From Nonomuraea sediminis (GTDB taxonomy: Bacteria; Actinomycetota; Actinomycetes; Streptosporangiales; Streptosporangiaceae): DNA of 64,000 nt. The position numbers and the translations under genes are program-made. Where the stretch lies: the NCBI RefSeq assembly GCF_018531495.1, contig NZ_JAHDTI010000002.1, forward strand, positions 682,001 through 746,000, in the 5' to 3' direction. Below, piece after piece: positions 32,137 through 41,476 of the stretch. The notes under the pieces were generated by a model. That model worked only from the letters and a program-made list of their open reading frames with translations. It did no database searches and was not told the origin of the DNA. Positions within the stretch are counted from its first letter, which is position 1. The number at the start of each line of letters is the position of its first letter.

Positions 32137-34605
32137 TCAGTAGGCCCCGGCGTTGAGTTCCTGGAGGATGGCCTGCCCGGCCGCGCGGTGCTCGGCGGCC
32201 GCGGCCGGGTCCGTCTCGTCGAGTACGGCCGCGACCCCCTCGTGGGCCAGCGCCTCGGCGTACCGGTTGCCCAGCTTCGGAGCCAGCTCCAGCGCCTCGC
32301 GGTGCAGGCGTAGAGCCTCCTCAGGCAGGCCGGCCAGGCGGCAGGTCTCGGCGTAGCCGTTCAGGAAATGGATCTTCCAGTGTTCCTCGAAGAGCTCGTC
32401 CAGAAGGGCGAAGGCCTGGCGGTGGCTGGCCAGCGCCTCCTCGTAACGGCCCATCTGGCGCAGCGCGACGCCCAGGCAGTTGAGGCACCAGGCCTCGTTG
32501 TGCTTGTGCCCGTCCTCGCGGGCCAGCGCCAGGGCCTCCTGCAGGTGTTCGACCGCTTCGCCGGGTTGCTCGTGGGCGATGGCCACGCCGAGGGTGATCC
32601 GGGCCGTCAGCGGGAGTGCCGAGGCCGGGTCGCCGTGCGGGGTGTCCAGTGCCTGCCGAGCCAGCCGCGCCGCCTCCTCACGGTGTCCCAGCTGCAGCAT
32701 CGCCCAGGCCTCGTACGCGGTCGCGTGGGCCGCGCCCATCGGGCAGTCGGCCTGCGTGTACAGCTTCCCGGCCTGCCGGAACAGATCGAGCGGCTCCTCG
32801 ACGTAGCCCTCGTCCCACTTCAGGTAGCCGCGGCGCATGGCCAGCTCGGCCTCGGACCAGGTGTCCCCCGTCTGGGACACCAACGGCGCCGCGGCCTCGT
32901 AGGCCGCCTCGGCCTCCGCCATCCGGCCCGCGTTGTACCGGGCGAAGCCCAGGTCGCTGTGCGCCTCGGCCAGCTGCAGCGGATCGCCCAGGCGCTCCGC
33001 GGCCACCAGCGACCGCTCGAACAGGACATTCAGGTGCGTGGTCCCGCAGCGCCGCGCGAAGAATGTCCGCATGAAACGCGGCAGCTCGCACGTATGGGCA
33101 TCGGCTCCGGTGGCGACCGCCACCTCGAAGGCGCCCATCAGGTTCGCGTACTCCGTGACGAACCAGTACAGAGCCGCCTTCTTGTCGGCGAAGCGCGGCA
33201 GGTCGGCGGGAGGCCGTCCCGCGGAGGCCGCCCGGCTGCGCGACAGAACCGGCATCGCGGCGTCGGCGGCGGCCGCGGCGTGCACGTAGTAGTCGAGCAC
33301 CCGGCCCAGCGCCTGCTCCCGCTCGGCCGGTGAGTCCTGCTCCTCGGCGGCCCGGCGCGCGTGCTGGTGCACCAGGTCGTGCAGCCGGTAGCGGCCGGCC
33401 GTCGGCTGCTGGACCAGGTGCGCGTCCAGCAGGTTCTCCAGCATCGCCCGGGCGCTGCGCAACGGCACGTCGGCCAGCGCCGCCGCCACGTACTCGTCGA
33501 AGGACGATCCGAGCAGCCCCAGCAGCCGGAACAGGCGGCGCTGTTTCCAGTCCAGCTGCCGCACTGACATGGCGAAGACGGTGTCGAACTCGTCGGCGCC
33601 TTCCTGCATCCGCTCGACCAGGATGCCCACGGTCCAGCCGGGCCGGTGCCGCAGCCGGGCCGCGGCCAGGCGCAGGGCCAGCGGCAGGTGACCGCACAGG
33701 CGCAGCACCTCGGCCGCGGCCTCCGGTTCGCGGCCCAGCCGTCCGTCGGCGCCGCTGGGGTCGCCGCTGGCGCGGGCCAGCAGCTCCGCGCTCTCCTGAG
33801 GGGTCAGCACGTCCAGCGACACCGGGGGCACCTCGTCCAGCCCCAGCAGCCGGTTGCGGCTGGTGATGAGGGCGACGGATTCGCCGGCGCCGGGCAGCAG
33901 CGGCCGGACCTGGTCGGCGTCGGCGGCGTTGTCGAGCACCACGACCGCCCGGCGGCTCGCCAGCTCCGCCCGCCAGCAGGCGGCCAGCGGCTCGATGCCG
34001 CCCTCCTGCGGGATCTTCTCCGAGGCGACGTCGAGCGCGGCGAGCAAGGTACGCAGCGCGGCGTCGTGGTCGAGGGGCTGACGCCCTTCGGTGAAGCCGT
34101 GCAGGTCCAGATAGAGCTGGGCGTCCGGGTAGTCGGCGGTGAGCCGGTGCGCGGCGTGCACCGCCAGCGTGGTCTTGCCGACGCCCGCCATGCCGTCGAC
34201 GGCGACCACCCGGTTGCTGTCCACCGCGGCGAGCACCGCTGCGAGCTGGGCCTCACGCCCGGTGAAGTCGGGCGCGTCGCGCGGCAGATCGTTGCGCGGT
34301 GGCCGCGGGGCCCCGGCCGGCGCAGAAGGCGGCTGGACCTGGCGGCTGGTCTTCGGCGGCGCCGGCAGCGGGTTCGAGGCCCGCTCCCACATGGGGCGCA
34401 GCGGGCGGGGGTCACGCTTGACCAGGCGGCACAGCGCGAGCACCGCGGGCCAGGGCGGCACCGTCTGGCCGCTGAGGTAACGCGACAACGACGACGAGCT
34501 CAGACCCGCGTCCCGCGCCAGGGCCCGTACGCCGAGCCCGGACAGCTCCTGGAGCATCCGCAGCCTGGCAGCCAACTCATCCTGCGGATCGGCCTGCACA
34601 ACCAC
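32137..34605 (-). CDS. XRE HTH - NB-ARC ATPase - TPR regulator
   Basis: An 822-residue STAND-type regulator. An N-terminal XRE-like helix-turn-helix (VRALARDAGLSSSSLSRYLS) is followed by a Pro-rich linker. The NB-ARC ATPase has its P-loop GMAGVGKTT at about 138-146, the Walker B region RRAVVVLDNAADADQV and GHLPLALRLAAARL. A winged helix and about eight TPR units follow to the C-terminus (GRYEEALASHRQAFALLDEL). Such proteins switch on ATP binding and regulate secondary metabolism or stress in actinomycetes. The GTG at 34605 is chosen because AAGGGTGGGGAAG precedes it; an ATG at 34659 would add 18 residues. It is divergent from the AhpD-like gene, a plausible target. Confidence 0.85.
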   Translation of the reverse strand: MVVQADPQDELAARLRMLQELSGLGVRALARDAGLSSSSLSRYLSGQTVPPWPAVLALCRLVKRDPRPLRPMWERASNPLPAPPKTSRQVQPPSAPAGAPRPPRNDLPRDAPDFTGREAQLAAVLAAVDSNRVVAVDGMAGVGKTTLAVHAAHRLTADYPDAQLYLDLHGFTEGRQPLDHDAALRTLLAALDVASEKIPQEGGIEPLAACWRAELASRRAVVVLDNAADADQVRPLLPGAGESVALITSRNRLLGLDEVPPVSLDVLTPQESAELLARASGDPSGADGRLGREPEAAAEVLRLCGHLPLALRLAAARLRHRPGWTVGILVERMQEGADEFDTVFAMSVRQLDWKQRRLFRLLGLLGSSFDEYVAAALADVPLRSARAMLENLLDAHLVQQPTAGRYRLHDLVHQHARRAAEEQDSPAEREQALGRVLDYYVHAAAAADAAMPVLSRSRAASAGRPPADLPRFADKKAALYWFVTEYANLMGAFEVAVATGADAHTCELPRFMRTFFARRCGTTHLNVLFERSLVAAERLGDPLQLAEAHSDLGFARYNAGRMAEAEAAYEAAAPLVSQTGDTWSEAELAMRRGYLKWDEGYVEEPLDLFRQAGKLYTQADCPMGAAHATAYEAWAMLQLGHREEAARLARQALDTPHGDPASALPLTARITLGVAIAHEQPGEAVEHLQEALALAREDGHKHNEAWCLNCLGVALRQMGRYEEALASHRQAFALLDELFEEHWKIHFLNGYAETCRLAGLPEEALRLHREALELAPKLGNRYAEALAHEGVAAVLDETDPAAAAEHRAAGQAILQELNAGAY

Positions 34606-34769
34606 CGCTTCCCCACCCTTTCTGTCCCATCCCCGCCAAAACTTCCCAGACAGGATCATCGCTGGTCAAGGCCGTTTCAGCTGTCCCAGCGTGTCCCATG
34701 CCCCTCCTCCTGGCAAACCGGACCGGCTGAGATGGAGTCACACGCCAAGAGCAAGAGGAGAACACCGAA

Positions 34770-35225
34770 ATGCAGTCTCGTATGCAGAACCCCGCCGTCA
34801 TCCTGTCCGGTGCGATGCAGCCCATCCAGGACATCTTCAAGGCCGTGCACTCCGGTGGGGTGGAGAAGGAGATCCTGGAGCTGGTGCATCTGCGGGTCAG
34901 CCAGATCAACGGCTGCAGCGCCTGCGTCGACGGCGGCGTCAAGACCGGCCGCAAGGCCGGGGTGAGCGAGGAGAAGCTGGCCACGGTCGTGGCCTGGCGG
35001 GAGACGCCGTACTTCACCGAGGAGGAGCGGGCGGCGCTGGCGCTGGCCGAGGCTGCCACGCGGCTGGCCGACCGTCCCGACGCTGTCAACGACCAGGTGT
35101 GGGACACCGCCGCCACCTACTTCGACGAGAAGCAGCTGGCCGCGATCGTGCTGATGATCGGCGTCACCAACCTGTTCAACCGGCTCAACGCCACCACCCG
35201 CCAGATCGCCGGCGCCTGGGGCTGA
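34770..35225 (+). CDS. AhpD/carboxymuconolactone-decarboxylase-like protein
   Basis: A 151-residue all-helical protein of the CMD/AhpD family. The redox CxxC reads INGCSACVDGG (Cys49/Cys52). AhpD-type enzymes have a His four residues after the second Cys in the proton relay; here that position is Gly56, so peroxidase-reductase activity of the AhpD kind may be altered. A second family member in this window (61783) keeps the His. AGAGGAGA precedes the ATG. A DUF1801 gene follows after 49 nt and may be co-transcribed. The divergent NB-ARC regulator is a candidate controller. Confidence 0.87.
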   Translation: MQSRMQNPAVILSGAMQPIQDIFKAVHSGGVEKEILELVHLRVSQINGCSACVDGGVKTGRKAGVSEEKLATVVAWRETPYFTEEERAALALAEAATRLADRPDAVNDQVWDTAATYFDEKQLAAIVLMIGVTNLFNRLNATTRQIAGAWG

Positions 35226-35274
35226 CCTCCCCGCGCACCTCACCACCGAGCCACATACCGGAAGGAAGCCTGTA

Positions 35275-35724
35275 ATGAACGACACGACGAAGACCTACGA
35301 CGGATTCACCGCCGAGGAGCGCGACGCGATGAAGCAGCGCGCCAAGGAGCTGAAGGCGTCCACGCGCCGCGCATCGCGCGCCGACAAGGCCGCCGAGGAG
35401 GAGGCCGCCGTCCTCGCGAAGATCGCCGAGATGACGGAGTCGGACCGGGTCCTGGCCGAGCGGTTCCACGCGGTCGTCAAGGCGAGCGCGCCGGAACTTG
35501 CGCCGAAGCTCTGGTACGGCATGCCCGCGTACGCCAAGGACGGCAAGCTCGTGTGCTTCTTCCAGACCGCGCAGAAGTTCAACGCACGGTACGCGACGTT
35601 CGGCTTCAACGACAGCGCCAACCTCGACGACGGATCCATGTGGCCCACCTCCTACGCCCTGACGCAGCTGACCCCCGCCGACGAGGCGAGGATCGCCGAC
35701 CTCGTAAGGCGAGCAGCAAGCTGA
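35275..35724 (+). CDS. DUF1801-domain protein
   Basis: A 149-residue protein with a highly charged helical N-terminus (residues 10-60, rich in Lys/Glu/Ala) and a C-terminal DUF1801 domain: LWYGMPAYAKDGKLVCFFQ, FNARYATFGFNDSANLDDG, then PADEARIADLVRRA. DUF1801/YdhG-like proteins include the Bacillus iron chaperone frataxin homologue, but most are uncharacterised, so no iron role is claimed here. GGAAGGAAG lies 6-8 nt upstream of the ATG. It lies 49 nt downstream of the AhpD-like gene on the same strand. Confidence 0.82.
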   Translation: MNDTTKTYDGFTAEERDAMKQRAKELKASTRRASRADKAAEEEAAVLAKIAEMTESDRVLAERFHAVVKASAPELAPKLWYGMPAYAKDGKLVCFFQTAQKFNARYATFGFNDSANLDDGSMWPTSYALTQLTPADEARIADLVRRAAS

Positions 35725-35949
35725 GACCCGAACGCACTCGCGCGGACAGGGGCGCGCCGGCGCCCCACGACGTCCGCCGCGGGTGAAATTCGGGTGACAT
35801 TTGGTGGCTCTTCCCCCAATGTTGAGCGGGGGCGATGAGTTTTGTCGGTGGTGTCGGTCAGTCTTTGTGTGACCACGACTACTTGTGAGATCCCTGGCTG
35901 CGATGGCGGCCACGACCACGTCTTGTCCGACAACTCCGATCGAGGTGCC

Positions 35950-37410
35950 GTGTCCGCCCCAAAGCTTGATTCCCCCACAGAGTCCCCAGCCCCCGCTGCG
36001 GGTCGTACCCCGGCCGTGGTCCGGCTGCTGGTGCTTGCCACCTTCGTGGTGATCCTCAACGAGACAATCATGATCAACGCGATCCCTCGGCTGATGGACG
36101 CGATGCACATCACCGAGCAGACCGCGCAGTGGCTCTCGACCGCCTTCATGTTGACCATGGCCGCGGTCATCCCTATCACCGGATGGTTCCTCCAGCGGGT
36201 GTCCACCCGTAGTGCGTACACCACCGCGATGACTTTGTTCCTGATCGGCACGGCACTCGCCGCCGTCGCGCCGACGTTCGCCGTGCTTCTTGGCGCCCGG
36301 ATCGTCCAGGCGTCGGGCACGGCCGTGATGATGCCGCTGCTGATGACCACGCTGATGCAGGTTGTGCCCGAGTCTGACCGTGGCCGGGTGATGGGCAACG
36401 TCACGCTGTCCATCTCGGTCGCCCCCGCACTTGGCCCGGCGATCTCCGGAGTGATCCTCCAGTTCGGGTCCTGGCGCCTGCTGTTCGTCGTGGTGCTCCC
36501 CATCGCCGCCCTGATCACCTGGCGCGGCCTGAAGCAACTCCAGAACGTCGGCGAGACTCAGGTCAGCGTCATCGACTGGTTCAGCGTGGTGACCGCCGCG
36601 GCCGGTTTCGGCGGCCTGGTCTACGGGCTCAGCCGGTTCGAGGGCGGTGACGTCCGTGTCGCCGCCGCGATCGTGGTGGCGGGCCTGGTTCTCATCGCCG
36701 TCTTCGTCTTCCGCCAGCTGAAGCTGCAGAAGCTCGACATGCCGCTGATGGACCTGCGCACCCTGAGTCGCCGCACCTACACGGTCGCGCTGATCCTGAT
36801 GTCGGTGGCCTTCATGGCGATGCTCGGCTCGATGATCCTGCTGCCGCTGTACCTGCAGAACATCCGCGGGCTCAGCGCCCTGCAGACCGGGCTCCTGGTG
36901 ATGCCGGGCGGTCTGGCGATGGGTCTGCTCGGTCCGACCGTCGGCCGCCTGTTCGACAAGTTCGGCGGCCGGGTGCTGGTCATTCCCGGCGCGATCGTGA
37001 TCTCGCTCGCGCTCGCCGGCTTCACGCAGGTCTCGATGACCATGCCGTACTGGGTGATCCTCGCTCTGCATGTGCTGCTGATGCTGGGCCTGGCCGCGAC
37101 CTTCACCCCGGTGTTCACCCTCGGGCTCGGCGCGCTCACCCCGCAGCTCTACTCGCACGGCAGCTCGATCCTGGGCACGCTGCAGCAGGTCTCCGCGGCC
37201 TTCGGCACCGCGCTCGTGGTCACCGTGATGAGCGCGCGAGCCGACGCGCTGAAGGCCGAGGGAGTCACCACGGTGCTCGCCAACCTCGACGGCATGCGCC
37301 TGGCCTTCATCATCGGCGCGGTGCTGTCGATCGCCGTGATCATCACCGCCGTGCTCCTGCCCGCCCGCGCCGACAACGCGGGCGAGCTCGAGGGCGCCGG
37401 GATGCACTAG
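35950..37410 (+). CDS. DHA2-family multidrug efflux MFS transporter
   Basis: A 486-residue major-facilitator protein with 13-14 predicted helices, typical of the drug:H+ antiporter-2 family. Markers are NETIMINAIPRLMDAMHI in helix one (usual LDxTIVNVALP position, with Asn-Glu instead of Leu-Asp), WLSTAFMLTMAAVIPITGWF, and motif C-like GPAISGVILQFGSWRLLF in helix five. The GTG at 35950 follows GAGGT. An upstream ATG at 35842 would add 36 Cys/His/Asp-rich residues without membrane character and seems unlikely. It is convergent with the two-component response regulator (8-nt gap). Drug specificity cannot be inferred. Confidence 0.88.
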   Translation: MSAPKLDSPTESPAPAAGRTPAVVRLLVLATFVVILNETIMINAIPRLMDAMHITEQTAQWLSTAFMLTMAAVIPITGWFLQRVSTRSAYTTAMTLFLIGTALAAVAPTFAVLLGARIVQASGTAVMMPLLMTTLMQVVPESDRGRVMGNVTLSISVAPALGPAISGVILQFGSWRLLFVVVLPIAALITWRGLKQLQNVGETQVSVIDWFSVVTAAAGFGGLVYGLSRFEGGDVRVAAAIVVAGLVLIAVFVFRQLKLQKLDMPLMDLRTLSRRTYTVALILMSVAFMAMLGSMILLPLYLQNIRGLSALQTGLLVMPGGLAMGLLGPTVGRLFDKFGGRVLVIPGAIVISLALAGFTQVSMTMPYWVILALHVLLMLGLAATFTPVFTLGLGALTPQLYSHGSSILGTLQQVSAAFGTALVVTVMSARADALKAEGVTTVLANLDGMRLAFIIGAVLSIAVIITAVLLPARADNAGELEGAGMH

Positions 37411-37418
37411 CGCATCGG

Positions 37419-38057
37419 TCAGCGGGGGCCGAGGCCTGCGTCCCGTGCGCGGGCCACGGCCGCCGAACGGTCGGTGACGTGCAGTTTGGCGAAGATGTTC
37501 GACACGTGATTGCGGACGGTCTTCTCGCTCAGCACCAACCGCTGCGCGATGGCGTGATTGTTGAGCCCGGCCGCGACGAGCTCGAGCACCTCGAGTTCAC
37601 GGTCCGTCAGTTCCGGGATCGGGCGCGGGCGGGCCGGCTGAGTGGACAGTACGGCCAGCACCTGGCTGCCCGTCGAGGCGCCGAAGACCACCTGCCCGGT
37701 CGCCACCGCCTCCAGTGACCGCACGATGTCGGCCCCGCTGGCCTCCTTCAGCAGGTAGCCGCGGGCGCCGGCGCGGATCGCCGCCAGGACCGTCTCGTCG
37801 TCGGAGAGCATGGTCAGTGCCAGCACGGCCACCTCGGGGTGTCGCTGGGTGATCCGGGAGGTGGCCTCGATCCCGCTGATGCCGGGCAGGTGCAGGTCCA
37901 TCAGCACCACCTGCGGGGCTACCTGTTCGACCAGCTCGACGGCGGCCTCACCGGTACCGGCGACCCCCACGACCTCCACCTCCGGCAGGTCGCGGAAGAG
38001 CGAGACCAGTCCTTCGGCGAACACCGGGTGGTCCTCCACCACCATCACTCTGATCAT
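37419..38057 (-). CDS. NarL/LuxR-family response regulator
   Basis: A 212-residue two-domain response regulator. The receiver covers residues 1-120, with VVEDHP (acidic pocket), [13 protein letters not shown] (phospho-acceptor Asp) and LLKEAS (conserved Lys). The C-terminal LuxR helix-turn-helix reads [20 protein letters not shown], then [22 protein letters not shown] 38057 overlaps the stop of the histidine kinase gene (ATGA), so the pair is translationally coupled. Target genes are not evident. The convergent DHA2 pump is the only non-regulatory neighbour. Confidence 0.93.
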   Translation of the reverse strand: MIRVMVVEDHPVFAEGLVSLFRDLPEVEVVGVAGTGEAAVELVEQVAPQVVLMDLHLPGISGIEATSRITQRHPEVAVLALTMLSDDETVLAAIRAGARGYLLKEASGADIVRSLEAVATGQVVFGASTGSQVLAVLSTQPARPRPIPELTDRELEVLELVAAGLNNHAIAQRLVLSEKTVRNHVSNIFAKLHVTDRSAAVARARDAGLGPR

Positions 38058-40036
38058 GAGGCCGCCGCCAGCGGCAGCCTGACGACCAGGTGCGTGCCTG
38101 CCCCGGCGTCGGTGAGCAGCTCGAACGTGCCGTTCAGCTCCTCCGAGCGGCGCCGCATCGAGGCCAGGCCGAACCCGTGGCGGACCGGCGCGCCGACACC
38201 CACGCCGTCGTCCTCGACCCGTAACTCCAGGGCGTCCGTGGCGCGCAGGGTGACCGTGCAACGGGAGGCCATGGCATGCCGTACGGCATTGGTCAGGGCC
38301 TCGGCGGCGATGCGATAGGCGGCCAGCTCGACCGGCGGCGGGAGCGCGGGCAGGTCGGGCGGGACCTCCACCTCGACGGCGAGGTCGCCGGCGAAGCCGC
38401 GGCCGAGCTCGGTCAGCGCCCCGGCCAGCCCCAGGTCGTCCAGCGGCGGCGGGCGCAGGTCGTTGACGATCGAGCGGACGTCCTCGACCGTGCCGCGGAT
38501 GCGCCGGGACAGCTCCTCCATCACCTGCTTGGCCCCCTCCGGATCGCGGTCCACCAGCCGGCGGCTGCGCTCGGTCTGGAGCGCCAAGCCCGCCAAAGTG
38601 GGGCCGAGCCCGTCATGGAGCTCGTACAGCAGGCGGTCGCGCTCCTCCTGCCGGGCCGCCAGCATCCGCCCGTGGGACCGCTCCAGGTCCGCGCCGAGCC
38701 GATGGGCGTGTACGGCTACCGCCACGTGCGGCGCCAGCTCCGCCACCAGGGGACCGTCCTTGACGCGGAGCCGCTCACCCAGCAGCAGCGTGCCGACACG
38801 CCGGCCCCGGTGCAGCAGCGGCACCCGCTCCACCACATCACCGGGACGGCCCGAGGACGCCACGACCGCGCCCGACTCCTCGACCGCCACGTAGTGGATC
38901 CGCAGCACGCGGCCGACCTCCGCCGCCATCCGCTCCAGCAGGTCGCCGGGGGCGCCGGCGTCGGACAGCCGCGCGCCGAGCCGCCGCAGCGCCCGCGCCG
39001 GGTTCTCCCGGTCGCCGTACACCAGGCGGTTGGCGCCGGCCAGCACCCGCACGTACAAGGGGTGCACCGCGAGCGCCACGATCACCGCGGACGCGCCCGC
39101 GCCGATGACGCCGCCGAGCGTGAACGCGACCAGCGCGTACGCGCCCAGCAGCGACACGGCGAGCGCGCCGAACGCCAGCGCCCGCGACAGCAGAGGGTCC
39201 AGGTCCCACAGCCGGTGCGCCACGATCGCGACCGAGACCGCGACCGGCAGCGGGACCGCGGCCAGCGCGAGGACGACCGGCCCCCACGGCACGGCAAACG
39301 CCACCCCCGCCATGCTCACGGTCAGCAAGGCCGCCGCCAGCACCCACTGCAGCCGCCTGCGCACCTCCTCGCCCGAGGCCCGGTAACGGACGACCAGCGA
39401 GGCGACCGCCGCCATCACCGCCGCGACGGTGCACACCGTGCCGATCGCGCTCACGGCATCGGGAAGACCGGTGAGCTCGGACAGCGGGCCCTGGTACCCG
39501 GCAGGGAAGAGCCTCGGAACGTTCTCGTAGGTCACCGGTCGCAGCGCCCAGTCCAGCGTGGCGAGCGCGACCCCGACGAACGCCGCGGCCATCGCGGGCC
39601 GCCAGCGGCGCGAGGGCAGCCGCCCGTCGGGGAAGAGCATCAGGAAGACCGTCGGCACGAGCAGGTACGCGGGCACCCACAGCCAGTTCGACACCCACAT
39701 CGCCCAGTCGTCGCCCGGCAGCCGCCCGCCCTCCACGCCACGGTTGATGCCCAGCAGGCCGTACGCCCCCAGAGCGACCCCCAGCGCCTGGGCCGCCCCG
39801 ACGGACACCATCACCCAGCCGACCCGGAACCCCGGCCGCTGCGACACCACGAACAGGCCGGGCACCCCGAACGACAGCGCCGCGACGACGCGGAAGGCGT
39901 CGAACCGCTCCACGATCCCCGCCACGCCCAGCGCCCGCAGCCGGGGCTCCACCGCCAGCGCGGCAACGACCAGAACAAGGAGCATGCCGCCCGCCACGAC
40001 GGCCCGCCAGACCGATCTGTCCGTCATGAGGTGCAT
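38054..40036 (-). CDS. Membrane sensor histidine kinase (HisKA_3)
   Basis: A 660-residue NarX-type sensor kinase. The first ~330 residues contain about ten hydrophobic helices, many more than a simple two-helix sensor, so signal perception is probably within the membrane. A GAF-like region follows ([20 protein letters not shown]). Then come the dimerisation/phospho-acceptor helix [20 protein letters not shown], with the His preceding Asp-Gly, and the HATPase with VEDDGVGVG and FGLASMRRR. Possible starts are 40063 (GTG), 40036 (ATG, chosen; GGGTGA just upstream) and 40027 (ATG). Its stop overlaps the response regulator start by 4 nt. Confidence 0.9.
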   Translation of the reverse strand: MHLMTDRSVWRAVVAGGMLLVLVVAALAVEPRLRALGVAGIVERFDAFRVVAALSFGVPGLFVVSQRPGFRVGWVMVSVGAAQALGVALGAYGLLGINRGVEGGRLPGDDWAMWVSNWLWVPAYLLVPTVFLMLFPDGRLPSRRWRPAMAAAFVGVALATLDWALRPVTYENVPRLFPAGYQGPLSELTGLPDAVSAIGTVCTVAAVMAAVASLVVRYRASGEEVRRRLQWVLAAALLTVSMAGVAFAVPWGPVVLALAAVPLPVAVSVAIVAHRLWDLDPLLSRALAFGALAVSLLGAYALVAFTLGGVIGAGASAVIVALAVHPLYVRVLAGANRLVYGDRENPARALRRLGARLSDAGAPGDLLERMAAEVGRVLRIHYVAVEESGAVVASSGRPGDVVERVPLLHRGRRVGTLLLGERLRVKDGPLVAELAPHVAVAVHAHRLGADLERSHGRMLAARQEERDRLLYELHDGLGPTLAGLALQTERSRRLVDRDPEGAKQVMEELSRRIRGTVEDVRSIVNDLRPPPLDDLGLAGALTELGRGFAGDLAVEVEVPPDLPALPPPVELAAYRIAAEALTNAVRHAMASRCTVTLRATDALELRVEDDGVGVGAPVRHGFGLASMRRRSEELNGTFELLTDAGAGTHLVVRLPLAAAS

Positions 40037-40166
40037 CGTGTCACCCGGCTGTCCCGCCGTCACGGGACGAGAAGTCCCGACGCGCTCGGGACCACAGGCT
40101 CATGACGCCCTCCTCCCTCACCACGCATGCTCAACGAAACCCATTCGCTCTGGAAAGGAGATGGAC

Positions 40167-40565
40167 ATGCCCATCAGAGCGGCGTTGTTCGCCGGTGTGG
40201 GCCTGCTGCTCGTCATGGACCTCGTCGGCGCGTTCCTGTCCCTGTACGGCGGGCTGAACGCGACGCTCCTGGACGCGCTCGGCTCCCAGGCACGGCTTTC
40301 CGCACCGATACCGATGATGATCGCCCAGATCGTCCTGGTGATCTGCGCCACCCGCCGCCACCGCGGCCTGGCCATACCCGCGTCCGCGCTGCTGGTGGTC
40401 GCAGGAGCGCTGGCCTTCCTGTCCGGCTTCTACGACGGCGGCTACGCAGCCGACCTAACGGCGGGCCAGCGCATCTACCAGATCGCCCTCGTCTCCGCCC
40501 ACCTGGGCGTAGGCCTCCTAGCCCTCCTCAGACTCACCCAACTACTCCGCCGAAGCGTCTCGTAG
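40167..40565 (+). CDS. Small four-helix membrane protein
   Basis: A 132-residue integral membrane protein with four hydrophobic segments (about residues 5-28, 45-65, 71-90 and 104-125). ATG 40167 is chosen because AAAGGAG (40154-40160) sits 6 nt upstream; the ATG at 40161 would abut the ribosome-binding site. No family is recognised. It is divergent from the sensor kinase (about 130 nt between starts) and could be controlled by that system. Followed by an inverted repeat that includes its stop codon. Confidence 0.7.
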   Translation: MPIRAALFAGVGLLLVMDLVGAFLSLYGGLNATLLDALGSQARLSAPIPMMIAQIVLVICATRRHRGLAIPASALLVVAGALAFLSGFYDGGYAADLTAGQRIYQIALVSAHLGVGLLALLRLTQLLRRSVS

Positions 40566-40590
40566 AACCAGTCCCGGCGGATTGGTTCTA
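40563..40590. terminator. Hairpin at the end of the small membrane-protein gene
   Basis: TAGAACCA (40563-40570) and TGGTTCTA (40583-40590) are exact inverted copies around a 12-nt loop. The left arm contains the stop codon. It probably terminates the plus-strand gene and possibly the convergent lipoprotein gene 80 nt away. Confidence 0.5.
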
Positions 40591-40669
40591 GGGCCAAGCG
40601 CCGGAGGAGCCAGAATCTCCGCTGCGAGCACGGACAACGTCGTCAGGCTCACCGGTTGGCAATTCTGGC

Positions 40670-41443
40670 TTAACCCTCGGGCATTCCCATGACGGCAGGA
40701 CCATGATCCCTTCGAGGCATGACCCGGGGTAGGCCTCCGTTGTCTCGACAGCGGCCGTTGACGGTATACGTACAACTGCTGGTCGCATCGGCGCACTTGC
40801 CATTGATTGTCTCGGTGCACCGGGGCGGTCGCCCGGTGGGGGTGGTGCTCGGGTACTCCAAGACGAGAGCCTTGTCGCCTGTTCCGCCTCCTATGCGTGC
40901 CCTGTAGCTGTCCCGGCCTTCGCGATAGAAGGATCCGCCAACGGCTTTCATGCCCACCGCGGGGACATGGTCGTGGTAAGGGATGTGATACCAGGTGAAG
41001 CCGGCGTCCTCGTCATCACATCTGCGGTCGGCCACACGGATCCGTGTCACCTCCTTTACGCACACCTCGAAGCGGACTTCGTCCGAGAGAGCAACCTCAG
41101 GGCCGATGCCTCCACGTCTACGCGCGAGAGAGGTCGCCGCATAGCCGGGGTCCTCGAACGTCCCTCCGCCGGCCTTTCGGCCAATGGCGGGGACGTTCCT
41201 TTTCCACGGAATGAAGTACCAGGCAAAACCGGGCTTTGCGTCATCGCACGGCCGGTAGGACACGCGGACACGCGTGCCCTTCTTAATGCAGATAAGGATG
41301 ATTGAGGACTCTTCTTCCGAGTCCCAGGAATCCTCTGTAGTGCGCTTCTGCTGAGATGGACGTGCTGAGTGTTCGATGGTACAGCCGGCGAGCAGAGCAA
41401 CAGCCACGATCACAACCAGGGTCCGGAGAACCACGGAGATCAA
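40670..41443 (-). CDS. Secreted lipoprotein with an internal duplication
   Basis: A 257-residue protein with an N-terminal lipoprotein signal (hydrophobic stretch, then LLAGC; Cys21 lipidated). Two related modules of about 55 residues follow. One has CIKKGTRVRVSYRPCDD...AWYFIPWKRNVPAIG (residues ~52-100), the other CVKEVTRIRVADRRCDD...TWYHIPYHDHVPAVG (~128-175). Each keeps two Cys, an Arg-Val strand, a Trp-Tyr-x-Ile-Pro core and a Pro-Ala-hydrophobic-Gly turn. The tail holds four more Cys (RCTETINGKCADATSSCTYT). Base composition is lower in G+C than its neighbours. No family is recognised. The cysteine pattern suggests disulfide-bonded modules outside the cell. Confidence 0.75.
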   Translation of the reverse strand: MISVVLRTLVVIVAVALLAGCTIEHSARPSQQKRTTEDSWDSEEESSIILICIKKGTRVRVSYRPCDDAKPGFAWYFIPWKRNVPAIGRKAGGGTFEDPGYAATSLARRRGGIGPEVALSDEVRFEVCVKEVTRIRVADRRCDDEDAGFTWYHIPYHDHVPAVGMKAVGGSFYREGRDSYRARIGGGTGDKALVLEYPSTTPTGRPPRCTETINGKCADATSSCTYTVNGRCRDNGGLPRVMPRRDHGPAVMGMPEG

Positions 41444-41476
41444 TCGCCTCGAATCTCAGGGAGTCTTTTCACGTGA

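Noticed and set aside
35842..35949. A Cys/His-rich N-terminal extension of the DHA2 transporter, or a regulatory leader peptide
   Set aside because: No ribosome-binding site at 35842. DHA2 proteins normally begin near the GTG at 35950, and no attenuator hairpin was seen.
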